Source: Bosea vestrisii (GTDB taxonomy: Bacteria > Pseudomonadota > Alphaproteobacteria > Rhizobiales > Beijerinckiaceae). From it: a stretch of DNA of 64,000 nt. Each line of letters begins with the position of its first letter. The stretch's first letter is position 1. The notes beneath the pieces are model-generated. The model did no database searches and was not told the origin of the DNA. It worked only from the letters and a program-made list of their open reading frames with translations. The stretch lies in the NCBI RefSeq assembly GCF_030144325.1, contig NZ_CP126307.1, positions 5,608,001 to 5,672,000 of the forward strand. Direction: 5' to 3'. The position numbers and the translations under genes are program-made. Positions 24,954 to 33,044 of this stretch are shown here, one piece after another.

Positions 24954-25927
24954 CCCGCCGCGCCTTCGCCGTTGCCACGATCGCCGCGCCAGCCGTTCTC
25001 ACGAGCCGCGCGGTCGCCGCCGGCCGGCCGGTCACGATCGCCTCGCTGCTCGGCGAGGACAAGCCCGAGACGAAGATCTGGCGCCGCGTCACGGAGAAGC
25101 TGGCGCAGAGCGCGCCCGGCCGTTTCGACCTGCGCGTCGTGCCCAATGCCGCGCTCGGCGGCGAGAAGGAGGTCGCCGAGGGCCTGCGGCTCGGTTCGGT
25201 CCAGGCCACGCTGTTCACCATCTCGGCGCTCTCCTCATGGGTGCCGGACGGACAGCTTCTCGATCTGCCCTTCCTGTTCCGCGATCGCGCGCATCTGAAG
25301 CGCGTGCTCGCCGGGCCGCTCGGCGAGGAGCTCAAGCGCAAATATGAGGCGCAGGGCTTCGTCGTGCTCGGCTTCGTCAATTACGGCGCCCGCCATCTCC
25401 TCGCCAAGGAGCCCCTGACCACGCCTGCCAGCGTCAAGGGCAAGCGCATCCGCGTCATCCAGAGCCCGCTGCATACCGAGCTCTGGTCAGGCCTGGGCGC
25501 CTACCCGACGCCGATCCCAATCCCCGAGACCTATAACGCGCTGAAGACCGGCGTGGTCGACTGCATGGACCTGACCAAGTCGGCCTATGTCGGCTTCAAG
25601 CTGCATGAGGTCGTGCCCTATCTGATCGAGACCGGCCATATCTGGGCTGCCGGCGTGGTAGCGGTCTCTGCCAGCTTCTGGAAGGGCCTCTCGGCCGAGG
25701 ACAAGGCGGCGTTCGCGGCTGCGGCTGCCGAGGGAGCAGGGTATTTCGACGAGCTCATCATCGCCGACGAGGACGCCTCGATGGCCAAGGCGAAGGCCGA
25801 GGGCGGCAAGGTCGTGCAGCCGGAGGACCGGCCCGGCTGGGAGGCCGGTGCGCGCAAGGTCTGGGCCTCCTTCGCGCCGAAGCTCGGCGGACTCGAGAAG
25901 ATCGAGGCGATCGCTAGCAGCGCCTGA
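24944..25927 (+). CDS. TRAP transporter substrate-binding protein (DctP)
   Basis: Periplasmic receptor of 327 residues. The N-terminus MVLTRRAFAVATIAAP has a Tat-like TRRAF pattern and ends near RAVA. The conserved DctP segments are SVQATLFTISALSSWVPDGQLLDLPFLF and the helix-breaking KGKRIRVIQSPLHTELWSGLGAYPTPIP, which contains the Arg that binds the ligand carboxylate. AAGGAG lies 9 nt before the start inside the permease gene, and the two genes overlap by 10 nt. The ligand is probably a carboxylate. Confidence 0.92.
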   Translation: MVLTRRAFAVATIAAPAVLTSRAVAAGRPVTIASLLGEDKPETKIWRRVTEKLAQSAPGRFDLRVVPNAALGGEKEVAEGLRLGSVQATLFTISALSSWVPDGQLLDLPFLFRDRAHLKRVLAGPLGEELKRKYEAQGFVVLGFVNYGARHLLAKEPLTTPASVKGKRIRVIQSPLHTELWSGLGAYPTPIPIPETYNALKTGVVDCMDLTKSAYVGFKLHEVVPYLIETGHIWAAGVVAVSASFWKGLSAEDKAAFAAAAAEGAGYFDELIIADEDASMAKAKAEGGKVVQPEDRPGWEAGARKVWASFAPKLGGLEKIEAIASSA

Positions 25928-25977
25928 GGCTTTGCTGCCATCCAACTTCGCATTGATCTCAGAGGAGCGCCGTCCTT

Positions 25978-26733
25978 ATGTCCGAACGTCCCGTCCTTCT
26001 CGTCACCGGCGGCAGCCGTGGCATCGGTGCTGCGATCTGCCGTTTCGCCGCCGAGCGTGGCTATGACGTCGCCGTCAACTACCAGGGCAATGCGCAGGCG
26101 GCGGCCGATGTCGTCGCGGCCTGTGGCCGGGTAGGGGCCAAGGCGGTCGCGATCCAGGGCGACATGGCGAACCTTGCCGATATCGCGCGCGTCTTCGCCG
26201 AGGCGAAGGCGGCGCTGGGGCCGCTGACCGCGGTCGTCAACAACGCCGCCATCACCGGCAAGAGCAGCCCGCTCGCCAAGTCCGATCCGCAGGTCATCCG
26301 CGCCTGCATCGATCTCAACGTCACCGGCGCGATCCTGGTGGCGCGCGAGGCGGCCCAGGCCCTGCTCGCCAATGAGGGCGCGAAGAACCGCGCGATCGTC
26401 AACATCTCCTCGATCGCGGCCGGTCTCGGCTCGCCCAATGAATATGTCTGGTATGCGGCCTCGAAGGCAGCGGTCGATTCCATGACCATAGGCCTGGCGA
26501 TCGAGCTCGCCCCGGCCGGCATCCGCGTCAATGCGGTGGCGCCGGGCATGACGCAGACCGACATCCATGCGCTCTCGACCGGCGATGCCGGCCGTGTCGA
26601 CCGCATCGCGCCGACGATCCCACTGAAGCGCGTCGCCGAGCCGGAGGAGATCGCCGAAGCGGTGCTGTTCGCCCTGTCCGAGGCGGCGTCCTACATGGTC
26701 GGCTCGATCATCCGGGTCGGCGGCGGCCGCTGA
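25978..26733 (+). CDS. SDR family oxidoreductase
   Basis: NAD(P)-dependent dehydrogenase of 251 residues. The cofactor motif TGGSRGIG is at residues 10-17, NNAA near 85, the catalytic Ser in NISSIAAGLGSPNEY near 143 and YAASKAA (Tyr and Lys) near 158. It closely follows the glucose-dehydrogenase/3-oxoacyl-reductase layout. An AGAGGAG site precedes the start. It lies 50 nt after the TRAP receptor in the same direction, so it may oxidise or reduce the imported compound. Confidence 0.87.
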   Translation: MSERPVLLVTGGSRGIGAAICRFAAERGYDVAVNYQGNAQAAADVVAACGRVGAKAVAIQGDMANLADIARVFAEAKAALGPLTAVVNNAAITGKSSPLAKSDPQVIRACIDLNVTGAILVAREAAQALLANEGAKNRAIVNISSIAAGLGSPNEYVWYAASKAAVDSMTIGLAIELAPAGIRVNAVAPGMTQTDIHALSTGDAGRVDRIAPTIPLKRVAEPEEIAEAVLFALSEAASYMVGSIIRVGGGR

Positions 26734-26845
26734 GACCCGGCGGGCGTTCGAACGACAGAATCGGCTGCGAGAACAGCCGCAGACGGCTGGAGCCGCAGCC
26801 CGTCCGTGCTAAATCGGCTGCCAGCCTGTTCAACCGGAAGCCGCC

Positions 26846-27124
26846 ATGCGCGTCCTGCTCATCCTGATCGCCTTCGGCATGGTCGCGGTACCGGCGCTGC
26901 TGGCACTGGCGCGCAGCGACCTGCCGCGCGGCCGGCGCATCGTCAACGCGCTGATCGTCTTCCTGGCGCCGGCCTTCGCGCTCGGCTTCATCCATGGCGT
27001 GCCGGAGCTCGACGGCAGGGCGCTGCAATATCCTGTCGCCTGGACGACGCTGAGGCTGGTCCTGACCGGGCTCGCTCTGATCCTGCCCTGGTGCCTCTAT
27101 GTCTGGCTGAACGGCCGGCGCTGA
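26846..27124 (+). CDS. Small integral membrane protein (92 aa)
   Basis: Hydrophobic protein with three predicted membrane segments, near residues 2-21, 33-49 and 67-88, separated by short basic loops (SDLPRGRRIVN and the C-terminal NGRR). No family is recognised. It lies between the SDR and the ureohydrolase on the same strand with short gaps, so it may be part of that transcription unit. Confidence 0.55.
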   Translation: MRVLLILIAFGMVAVPALLALARSDLPRGRRIVNALIVFLAPAFALGFIHGVPELDGRALQYPVAWTTLRLVLTGLALILPWCLYVWLNGRR

Positions 27125-27146
27125 CCTCCTGACGGACTTTTTCAAG

Positions 27147-28103
27147 ATGACCGAACCTGCCCAGATCCCGCCGATCGACTACGCCTTCACCGGCGACCGC
27201 AAGGGCCCGGCGCATGACCCGACCTATGCCGGCGCGCTCTCCTTCATGCGCCGCCGCTACAGCAAGGACGTCGCCGGCTGCGATGCCGTGGTCTGGGGCG
27301 TGCCCTTCGACCTCGCCGTCTCGAACCGGCCCGGCACCCGTTTCGGGCCGCAGGCGTTGCGCCGCGTCAGCACGATCTTCGACGGCGACGCACAATATCC
27401 CTCGCGGATCGACCCGTTCGAGACGCTTGCCGTGGTCGACTATGGCGACTGCCTGCTGCCGCGCAGCGACCTGCAGGGTTGCGCCCGGGCGATCGAGAGC
27501 GAAGCTGCCGCGATCATCGCGAGCGGCGCCCAGCTCGTCACGCTCGGCGGCGACCATTTCATCACCCTGCCGCTGCTGCGCGCCCATGTCGCCCGCCACG
27601 GCAAGCTCGCCATCGTCCAGTTCGATGCGCATCAGGACACCTGGGATGACGGCGTCGGCGCGATCAGCCACGGCACCTTCGTGCTCGAGGCCGTGCGCGA
27701 GGGGCTGATCGATACCGAGCGCTCGATCCAGATCGGCATCCGCACCGTCGCGCCGCGCGATTGCGGCATCACCGTGATCGACGCCTATCAGGCGCATGCA
27801 CTCGGCGTCGACGGCATCGCGGCCCGGATCAAGCAGCGGGTCGGGCAGGGGCCGGCCTATCTCACCTTCGACATCGACGCGCTCGATCCGGCCTTCGCGC
27901 CCGGCACCGGCACACCGGTCGCCGGCGGCTTCTCTTCGGCAGAATCGTTGCGGATGGTCTGGGCGATCCGCGATCTCGATTTCCGCGGCATGGACATCGT
28001 CGAGGTCTCCCCACCCTATGATCATGCCGACGCGACCGCGATCGCCGGCGCCGCGGTGGCGCAGCACTACCTCCAGGCGCTGGCGCTTAAGAAGGCGGGT
28101 TGA
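27147..28103 (+). CDS. speB: Agmatinase-family ureohydrolase (agmatinase or guanidino-acid hydrolase)
   Basis: Binuclear manganese ureohydrolase of 318 residues that releases urea from a guanidino compound. All metal-ligand motifs are visible: GGDHFITLP (His137), FDAHQDT (Asp160, His162, Asp164) and DIDALDPAFAPG near 242. The early loop GVPFDLAVSNRPGTRFGP is the substrate-specificity region, which varies between agmatinases and guanidinobutyrases. Its neighbours are a TRAP importer and two dehydrogenase-type genes. A guanidino-acid substrate is therefore as plausible as agmatine, and the symbol is by family only. Confidence 0.8.
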   Translation: MTEPAQIPPIDYAFTGDRKGPAHDPTYAGALSFMRRRYSKDVAGCDAVVWGVPFDLAVSNRPGTRFGPQALRRVSTIFDGDAQYPSRIDPFETLAVVDYGDCLLPRSDLQGCARAIESEAAAIIASGAQLVTLGGDHFITLPLLRAHVARHGKLAIVQFDAHQDTWDDGVGAISHGTFVLEAVREGLIDTERSIQIGIRTVAPRDCGITVIDAYQAHALGVDGIAARIKQRVGQGPAYLTFDIDALDPAFAPGTGTPVAGGFSSAESLRMVWAIRDLDFRGMDIVEVSPPYDHADATAIAGAAVAQHYLQALALKKAG

Positions 28104-28196
28104 ATCGCTTTGCGAGGCGCTTGAATCTCCGCGGCAGGTGAGCCCGCCAAGCGCTTCGAAATGCGGGTTAAATCAACCAGACAACCGGAGGCATAC

Positions 28197-28712
28197 GTGC
28201 TGATCGTTTTCAGTGGACTCCCCGGTAGCGGCAAGACGACCCTTGCTCGCAAACTCGCGGCAGGACGGTCAGCGACCTATCTGCGCATCGACAGCATCGA
28301 GCATGCGTTGCGCAAGGCTTTGACGGGCAACGACATCGGTGCGGCGGGCTATGACGCAGCTCTTGCGATCGCAGGCGGAAACCTGTCGCTTGGCATCACT
28401 GTCGTGGCCGATTGCGTAAACCCGGTCGCCGAGAGCAGGGCGGCCTGGCGCGATGTGGCCAGCGCCTCGGCTGTGCCGCATCTCGACATCGAGGTCGTCT
28501 GCTCCGACAAGGCCGAGCATCGCCGCAGGGTCGAGCAGCGACAGTCCGATATTACGGGATTTACCCTTCCGGACTGGGCCGCGGTCGAGGCACATGTCTA
28601 TCAGCCCTGGACGGGTGACCGACTGGTCGTCGACACAGCTGTTCTTTCGATCGAGGACGCATTGCGCCTGATCGAAACTCGCCTGACATCGCTGGCGCGC
28701 AGCGCGGATTGA
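28197..28712 (+). CDS. AAA family ATPase / small P-loop kinase
   Basis: P-loop protein of 171 residues. It begins LIVFSGLPGSGKTTLARKL, a kinase-type Walker A (GLPGSGKTT at about residues 6-14), followed by TYLRIDSIEHALR and GITVVADCVNP, which fit the substrate-phosphorylating zeta-toxin/CPT/gluconokinase-like ATPases. The start is taken as GTG 28197 because GGAGG lies 5 nt before it; a longer frame from ATG 28161 lacks such a site. The stop codon overlaps the -35 box of the argC leader promoter. The substrate is unknown. Confidence 0.7.
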   Translation: MLIVFSGLPGSGKTTLARKLAAGRSATYLRIDSIEHALRKALTGNDIGAAGYDAALAIAGGNLSLGITVVADCVNPVAESRAAWRDVASASAVPHLDIEVVCSDKAEHRRRVEQRQSDITGFTLPDWAAVEAHVYQPWTGDRLVVDTAVLSIEDALRLIETRLTSLARSAD

Positions 28713-28737
28713 CAGCGACCCGAGCACGGAACATATA
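28709..28737 (+). promoter_or_regulatory. Promoter of the argC leader
   Basis: TTGACA at 28709-28714, a 17-nt spacer and CATATA at 28732-28737. Transcription is expected near 28744-28745, which is the A of the leader ATG, so the leader mRNA should have essentially no 5' untranslated region. The -35 box overlaps the stop codon of the preceding kinase gene. Confidence 0.65.
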
Positions 28738-28744
28738 CGGGACC

Positions 28745-28804
28745 ATGATCACAAACCCGACCCGACGTCGCAGTGAACAGGCCGCCCTGGCGCGCCCGCG
28801 ATGA
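28745..28804 (+). CDS. Arginine-rich leader peptide of argC (19 aa)
   Basis: Reading frame of 19 codons, product MITNPTRRRSEQAALARPR, ending at TGA 28802-28804. Five of the 19 residues are arginine, three of them consecutive (codons CGA, CGT, CGC at 28763-28771), directly upstream of an arginine-biosynthesis gene. There is no Shine-Dalgarno sequence, but the predicted transcript begins at or beside the ATG, as I recall being reported for the S. meliloti trpL leader, so leaderless initiation is plausible. Ribosome stalling at the Arg run would report charged tRNA-Arg supply. The peptide itself probably has no function. Confidence 0.6.
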   Translation: MITNPTRRRSEQAALARPR

Positions 28805-28857
28805 CGCTCGGCTTGTAGTCCGAACGCCCGCGACCGCGCCCCGAGCGCGGTTTTTTT
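28762..28857 (+). promoter_or_regulatory. Ribosome-mediated attenuator of argC
   Basis: Segment 1 (CCGACGTC, 28762-28769, over the Arg codons) pairs with segment 2 (28803-28811) in 8 bp with one bulged C. Segment 2 core CGCTCGG (28805-28811, right after the leader stop) pairs perfectly with segment 3 CCGAGCG (28841-28847). Segment 3 is also part of the terminator hairpin 28834-28850 with its T-tract. The 1:2, 2:3 and 3:4 pairings are mutually exclusive. Stalling at the Arg codons should favour 2:3 and read-through into argC; a ribosome at the stop codon should cover segment 2 and allow termination. Confidence 0.6.
28834..28857 (+). terminator. Intrinsic terminator upstream of argC (attenuator stem 3:4)
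   Basis: CCGCGC (28834-28839) and GCGCGG (28845-28850) form a 6-bp all-GC stem with a CCCGA loop, followed by seven T (28851-28857). It lies 60 nt before the argC start. Confidence 0.85.
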
Positions 28858-28916
28858 ATGCCTGAAGCCGGCCAAGTAATTCCCACAGCCTCCACCAGAC
28901 GCCTTGCGAGGGTCCG

Positions 28917-29849
28917 ATGAGCCAGAACCTGAAATCCATCTTCATCGACGGCGAAGCCGGCACGACAGGGCTTGGCATCCGCGAGCGCCTGGCCGATGTG
29001 TCGGAGGTCGTGGTCAAGAGCATCGACCCGGACAAGCGCAAGGATCCGGCCGCCCGCAAGGCGATGATGGCGGGCGTCGACCTCGTCGTGCTCTGCCTGC
29101 CCGACGATGCGGCCAAGGAATCGGTTGCGCTCGCCGATGAGCTCGGTACGGGCGCGCCGAAGATCGTCGACGCCTCGACCGCCCATCGCGTCGCGCCGGA
29201 CTGGGTCTATGGCTTCGCCGAGCTCGAGCCGGGCTTCGCCAGGAGGGTCGCCAACGCCAACCGCGTCTCCAACCCGGGCTGCTATCCGACCGGCGGCATC
29301 GCGCTGCTGCGCCCGCTCGTCGATGCCGGGCTGCTGCCGGCCGACCATCCGGTCACCGTCAACGCGGTCTCGGGGTATTCCGGCGGTGGCAAGAGCATGA
29401 TCGAGGCCTATGAGGCCGGTACCGCGCCTGATTTCGAGCTCTACGGCCTTGGCCTCAAGCACAAGCATCTGCCCGAGCTGCAAGTCTATTCGCGGCTGGA
29501 GCGGCGGCCGATCTTCGTGCCGTCGGTCGGCAATTTCCGGCAAGGCATGCTGGTCTGCGTGCCGCTGCATCTCGATACACTGCCCGGCAAGCCCAAGCCC
29601 GCCGATCTCGAGGCGGCGCTGGCGGAGCGCTATGCCGGCTCGACCTATGTCAGCGTTCTGTCGGCGGATGCGGGCGGCAAGCTCGAGCCGGAGGCGCTCA
29701 ACGACACGAACAAGCTCGAATTGCGCGTCTTCGGCAATGCCGATCTTGGCCAGGCCGTGCTCGTCGCCCGGCTCGACAATCTCGGCAAGGGTGCATCCGG
29801 CGCGGCCGTCCAGAACATCCGCCTGATGCTCGGCCTCCCCGAAAGTTGA
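28917..29849 (+). CDS. argC: N-acetyl-gamma-glutamyl-phosphate reductase, type 2
   Basis: NADPH-dependent enzyme of arginine biosynthesis that reduces N-acetylglutamyl phosphate to the semialdehyde. At 310 residues it is the short type 2 form common in alphaproteobacteria. It begins IFIDGEAGTTGLGIRERL, the nucleotide-binding loop. The catalytic Cys122 is in VSNPGCYPTGG, and the conserved GYSGGGKSMIE and LKHKHLPELQ segments follow. GAGGG precedes the start. It stands alone behind an apparent arginine attenuator, which fits regulation by arginine supply. Confidence 0.95.
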   Translation: MSQNLKSIFIDGEAGTTGLGIRERLADVSEVVVKSIDPDKRKDPAARKAMMAGVDLVVLCLPDDAAKESVALADELGTGAPKIVDASTAHRVAPDWVYGFAELEPGFARRVANANRVSNPGCYPTGGIALLRPLVDAGLLPADHPVTVNAVSGYSGGGKSMIEAYEAGTAPDFELYGLGLKHKHLPELQVYSRLERRPIFVPSVGNFRQGMLVCVPLHLDTLPGKPKPADLEAALAERYAGSTYVSVLSADAGGKLEPEALNDTNKLELRVFGNADLGQAVLVARLDNLGKGASGAAVQNIRLMLGLPES

Positions 29850-29905
29850 CAGCCGTTCACATCGCGAACCTCAAAGCGCACCGACCCCTCAATCCGTGAC
29901 GAAAC

Positions 29906-29941
29906 AGCGGCTGCACCCCCCAAATGGGGGATGCAGCCGCT
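29906..29941. repeat. 36-bp hairpin with CCCCCAAATGGGGG core
   Basis: AGCGGCTGCA (29906-29915) pairs perfectly with TGCAGCCGCT (29932-29941) around the palindromic core 29917-29930. One C/A mismatch separates the two parts. The core matches the two palindromes at 5676-5738. It lies 57 bp after argC, so it may help end the argC transcript, but there is no T-tract. Confidence 0.6.
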
Positions 29942-29991
29942 CATGCTCGAGACCATAGCTGAGGTTGGCGGCTGAGGGCGGGGGCGATTCG

Positions 29992-30207
29992 ATGCCAGGA
30001 TTCGACACATTGGGAGTGCGTCTGGCTCGCAGTCGGCGCCGGCTGGAGCGCGAGCGCGCCACTGTCGCGATGACGATCGTGCGAGAAGGCCTGGAAGGCG
30101 CCGAGCAAGGCGATATCGAGACCCAGGCCGCCGAATCCGAGATGAAGCTGCCGATGTCGGCACAGGTGATCGCGTTCCCGCGCTCCAACAGGCTCCTCCG
30201 AGACTAA
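29992..30207 (+). CDS. Small hypothetical protein (71 aa)
   Basis: Soluble, charged protein of 71 residues starting MPGFDTLGVRLARSRRRLER. An Arg-rich amphipathic helix at residues 9-30 is followed by an acidic stretch (EGLEGAEQGDIETQAAESEM) and a C-terminal strand VIAFPRSNRLLRD. No family is recognised. The ATG at 29992 is preferred over an upstream TTG in the same frame. The gene follows the CCCCCAAATGGGGG hairpin, as the small gene at 5788 follows two copies of the same core. Confidence 0.45.
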   Translation: MPGFDTLGVRLARSRRRLERERATVAMTIVREGLEGAEQGDIETQAAESEMKLPMSAQVIAFPRSNRLLRD

Positions 30208-30234
30208 AGCGGTCTTGCTTCTGCAAGATTGCGT

Positions 30235-30275
30235 GCGCTGCCGGGGGTGGTCGAACGACCCCGGCAGCGCTTTTT
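30235..30275. terminator. Terminator between convergent genes
   Basis: GCGCTGCCGGGG (30235-30246) pairs over 12 bp with CCCCGGCAGCGC (30259-30270), followed by five T (30271-30275). It ends the plus-strand small gene and lies 2 bp from the stop of the minus-strand hydrolase. Confidence 0.85.
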
Positions 30276-30277
30276 CG

Positions 30278-31126
30278 TCAGCCCGCGTAGGGCTTGAACA
30301 GCTGCTTCTGCGTGCCCAGCCCCTCGATGCCGAGGGCTACCGTCTCACCGCCCTTGAGGAAGCGCGGCGGCTTGAAGCCGAGCCCGACGCCGGGCGGCGT
30401 TCCAGTGGTGATGACGTCGCCCGGATCGAGCTGCATGAACTGGCTGATATAGTGCACGAGATAGGCGGCACCGAAGATCATCGTCTTGGTCGAGCCGTTC
30501 TGGACACGCTCGCCGTCGACCTCGAGCCACATCGCCAGGTTCTGCACGTCCGAGATCTCGTCCGGCGTCACCAGCCAGGGGCCTAGCGGGCCGAAGGTCG
30601 GGCAGCCTTTGCCCTTGGCCCATTGGCCGCCGCGCTCTGTCTGGAACTCGCGCTCCGAGACGTCGTTGCAAACGCAGAAGCCGGCGATCGCCGCCATCGC
30701 GTTCGCTTCGTCGATATAGGAGCCGCCGTCCCCGATCACGATGGCGAGCTCGACTTCCCAGTCGGTCTTCTTCGAGTTCTTCGGGATGATGACGTCGTCA
30801 TTGGGGCCGACGATGCAGTTCGGCGCCTTGTTGAACAGGATCGGCTCGGCCGGGATCGCCGCGCCAGTCTCGGCAGCGTGATCTGCAAAGTTGAGGCCGA
30901 CGGCGATGAAATTGCGGACATCGCCGACGCAGGCGCCGATGCGCGGCGCGCCCTCGACCAGCGGCAGTGATTCGGGGGACAGCGCCTTGAGCTTGGCGAG
31001 CGAGGCCGACTTCAATCCCGCGCCAGCGATGTCGGACACATGGGCCGACAGGTCGCGGAGCTTGCCGGCGGCGTCGACAAGGCCGGGCTTCTCCTGGCCG
31101 AGTGCGCCGTAACGAACCAGTTTCAC
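30278..31126 (-). CDS. Fumarylacetoacetate hydrolase family protein
   Basis: FAH-fold enzyme of 282 residues acting on a carbon-carbon bond or keto acid (acylpyruvase, ureidoglycolate lyase or 2,4-diketo acid hydrolase are family activities). An N-terminal subdomain (MKLVRYGALGQEKPGLVD) leads to the catalytic domain, with NFADHAAETG near 78, DDVIIPKNSKKTDWEVELAIVIG near 115 (metal-ligand Glu residues) and ITTGTPPGVGLGFKPPRFLKGG near 240. The full motif set is intact. It has no operon partner, so the substrate stays open. Confidence 0.88.
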   Translation of the reverse strand: MKLVRYGALGQEKPGLVDAAGKLRDLSAHVSDIAGAGLKSASLAKLKALSPESLPLVEGAPRIGACVGDVRNFIAVGLNFADHAAETGAAIPAEPILFNKAPNCIVGPNDDVIIPKNSKKTDWEVELAIVIGDGGSYIDEANAMAAIAGFCVCNDVSEREFQTERGGQWAKGKGCPTFGPLGPWLVTPDEISDVQNLAMWLEVDGERVQNGSTKTMIFGAAYLVHYISQFMQLDPGDVITTGTPPGVGLGFKPPRFLKGGETVALGIEGLGTQKQLFKPYAG

Positions 31127-31589
31127 GTCGTTTCCCCCTTTTTCAAACGTTTAAAACACAATGTGAGACAAGACCTGAGGTCGCGGCGATCCTGTGCGGA
31201 CTGCCGCCATGATGCAAGCCCGCCGGTACGCATGCCATGCCTGCGGGAGCACCCGGAGTTGTGGCGCTTATGCAACGGTCTTTGGTAAACCGCCCCATCG
31301 CTTCACGCCGGTGGATAAGCCTATGTTGCGGTGCACAATAGCAAAATCCACGATAGTTCGTATGTAAACCATATTTTCCGTCGTCGCCTCGCGGCGGGAC
31401 ACGCAAAACGTGCCGATTTTGGACGGTTTTGCTGATGCTGCCGCGACCGATGGGGCGAGCGTGGCGATTTGGAGGCGATCTGGGCGGGATTGCGGCGGAA
31501 ACAGGCAGGCGGCATGGTGTGGACAGATTCCGCGGCGTGATTTGCCGCAGCCGTCACAACAAGAACCTCAGCCCGGGGAAGACGCCGCG
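31127..31589. other. Intergenic region without a recognisable gene
   Basis: This stretch separates the divergent FAH-family gene and the FadL-type porin gene. It is more AT-rich than its neighbours (for example around 31315-31380) and should hold both promoters. I see no convincing reading frame, RNA gene or terminator in it. Confidence 0.5.
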
Positions 31590-32909
31590 ATGAAGAGCCT
31601 CCTGAAATTCTCTGCCGCCGCCACTGTCTCGCTTGCGGCGCTGCTGGCTGCCGGCGCGGCTTCTGCGAGCTCCTTCGCGATCCGCTCGGGCCAGAGTGCC
31701 GAGGGTCTCGGCATGGCTTATGCCGGCGCGGCTTCGGGCGGCATCGGCATGGGCTCGATGGCCTGGAACCCGGCGACGATCACCATGTTCCCCGGTCGTA
31801 ACAGCAATTGGAACTTCACCTATATCAATGCCAATGCGAGCTATGATCCGACCTCGGTGACCCGGCTCGGTGCGCCCAACGGACCGGCGAGCCCTTTGCA
31901 GAACGGCACCGGCAACATCGGCGGCAACGGCGCTTTCGTCCCCGCTTCCGCCTCGGCCTGGCAGCTCACCGACCGCTTCTGGATCGGCCTGTCCACCGGC
32001 GCGCCCTACGGGCTGCGCTCGAAGCCGGACAATCAGGCGCATGCCGCGCAGGTCTATGGCCGCTCCGCCAAGGTCGCGACGATCAACGTCTCGCCGACCA
32101 TCGGTTATCAGGTCAACGACTGGCTCTCGGTTGGCGCTGCCGTGCAGATCCAGTGGCTGAACGCCGCCTTGAAGACCGCATCCGGCGTCGCCCCGACCGC
32201 CGCGCCTGTCATCATCGAGGGTGACACGATCGATTTCGGCTATCGCTTCGGTATCAACCTGACGCCGTTCAAGGGCACCAATATCGGCATCGCCTATCGC
32301 TCTGCGGTGCGTCAGACGCTGGAGGGTACCTTCCGCACGCCGCTCGGCGTCGTTCCGGTCAAGGCGAACCTGAACCTGCCCGACTCTGTCGTGTTCGGCC
32401 TCTCGCAGGAGATCAACGAGCAATGGCAGGTCCATGCCGGCGTCGAGTGGACCAACTGGAGCCGCTTCCGCAATATCCCGGTCGTCAGCCAGCTCAATGG
32501 CGTGCCGGTCACCAGCCTGAATTTCCAGTATGACGACGCCTGGTTCTTCTCGGTCGGCGCCGAGTACAAGTATAATCGCGACCTGACCCTGCGCGCCGGT
32601 GTCGGTTACGAGCTGTCTGCAGTCAACGATCGCAACCGCACGGTCTTCATCTCGGACAATGACCGGCTCTGGCTCTCGGCCGGTGGCAGCTATCAGCTCA
32701 CCGACAAGCTGAAGCTCGACCTCGGCTACACCTATATCCACGTGAAGAAGGCTTCCGTGAGCTACACCGGCGCCCATCCGCAGCAGCAGGCGGTGTTCTA
32801 CACCGCCGAGGCCAAGCCCTATATCCACATCGTCTCGGCCGGCCTGACCTATCGTTGGGACGACCCGACGGAGACGATCCCGGTCCGCCCGGTCGTCCGC
32901 AAGAACTGA
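31590..32909 (+). CDS. Outer-membrane transport protein (OMPP1/FadL/TodX family)
   Basis: Outer-membrane beta-barrel of 439 residues for uptake of hydrophobic compounds such as long-chain fatty acids. The signal peptide spans about residues 1-26. The mature N-terminus SFAIRSGQSAEGLGMAYAGAASGG is the family's hatch segment, with the conserved AWNPATITMFPG following. The C-terminal strands end near TYRWDDPTE, not in the usual aromatic residue, because a short PVRPVVRKN tail is added. A GGGGAAG site precedes the start and a strong terminator follows. Confidence 0.9.
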   Translation: MKSLLKFSAAATVSLAALLAAGAASASSFAIRSGQSAEGLGMAYAGAASGGIGMGSMAWNPATITMFPGRNSNWNFTYINANASYDPTSVTRLGAPNGPASPLQNGTGNIGGNGAFVPASASAWQLTDRFWIGLSTGAPYGLRSKPDNQAHAAQVYGRSAKVATINVSPTIGYQVNDWLSVGAAVQIQWLNAALKTASGVAPTAAPVIIEGDTIDFGYRFGINLTPFKGTNIGIAYRSAVRQTLEGTFRTPLGVVPVKANLNLPDSVVFGLSQEINEQWQVHAGVEWTNWSRFRNIPVVSQLNGVPVTSLNFQYDDAWFFSVGAEYKYNRDLTLRAGVGYELSAVNDRNRTVFISDNDRLWLSAGGSYQLTDKLKLDLGYTYIHVKKASVSYTGAHPQQQAVFYTAEAKPYIHIVSAGLTYRWDDPTETIPVRPVVRKN

Positions 32910-32930
32910 TCCGCATCTCCGCCGACAACG

Positions 32931-32958
32931 AAAGAGCCGGCCTTCGGGCCGGCTCTTT
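32931..32958. terminator. Terminator between porin gene and phaC
   Basis: AAAGAGCCGGCC (32931-32942), loop TTCG and GGCCGGCTCTTT (32947-32958) form a 12-bp perfect stem with T-rich ends on both strands. It probably serves both convergent genes. Confidence 0.9.
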
Positions 32959-33044
32959 TGCGTTGGGCCATGTCGCGTCAAGGCTGGCGCGGTGTCGCTG
33001 GACGCCGGAATGACGGCCGGCCAGCGACCGATATCCTTCGGTCG

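Noticed and set aside
28789..28841. Alternative antiterminator GGCGCG (28789-28794) with CGCGCC (28836-28841)
   Set aside because: Possible, but its upstream arm lies inside the leader frame beyond the Arg codons and it fits the stalling model less well than the 28805-28811/28841-28847 pairing.
31554..32981. A 475-codon minus-strand frame opposite the FadL-type porin
   Set aside because: Composition is that of an antisense shadow. The plus strand has signal peptide, barrel motifs, ribosome-binding site and terminator.
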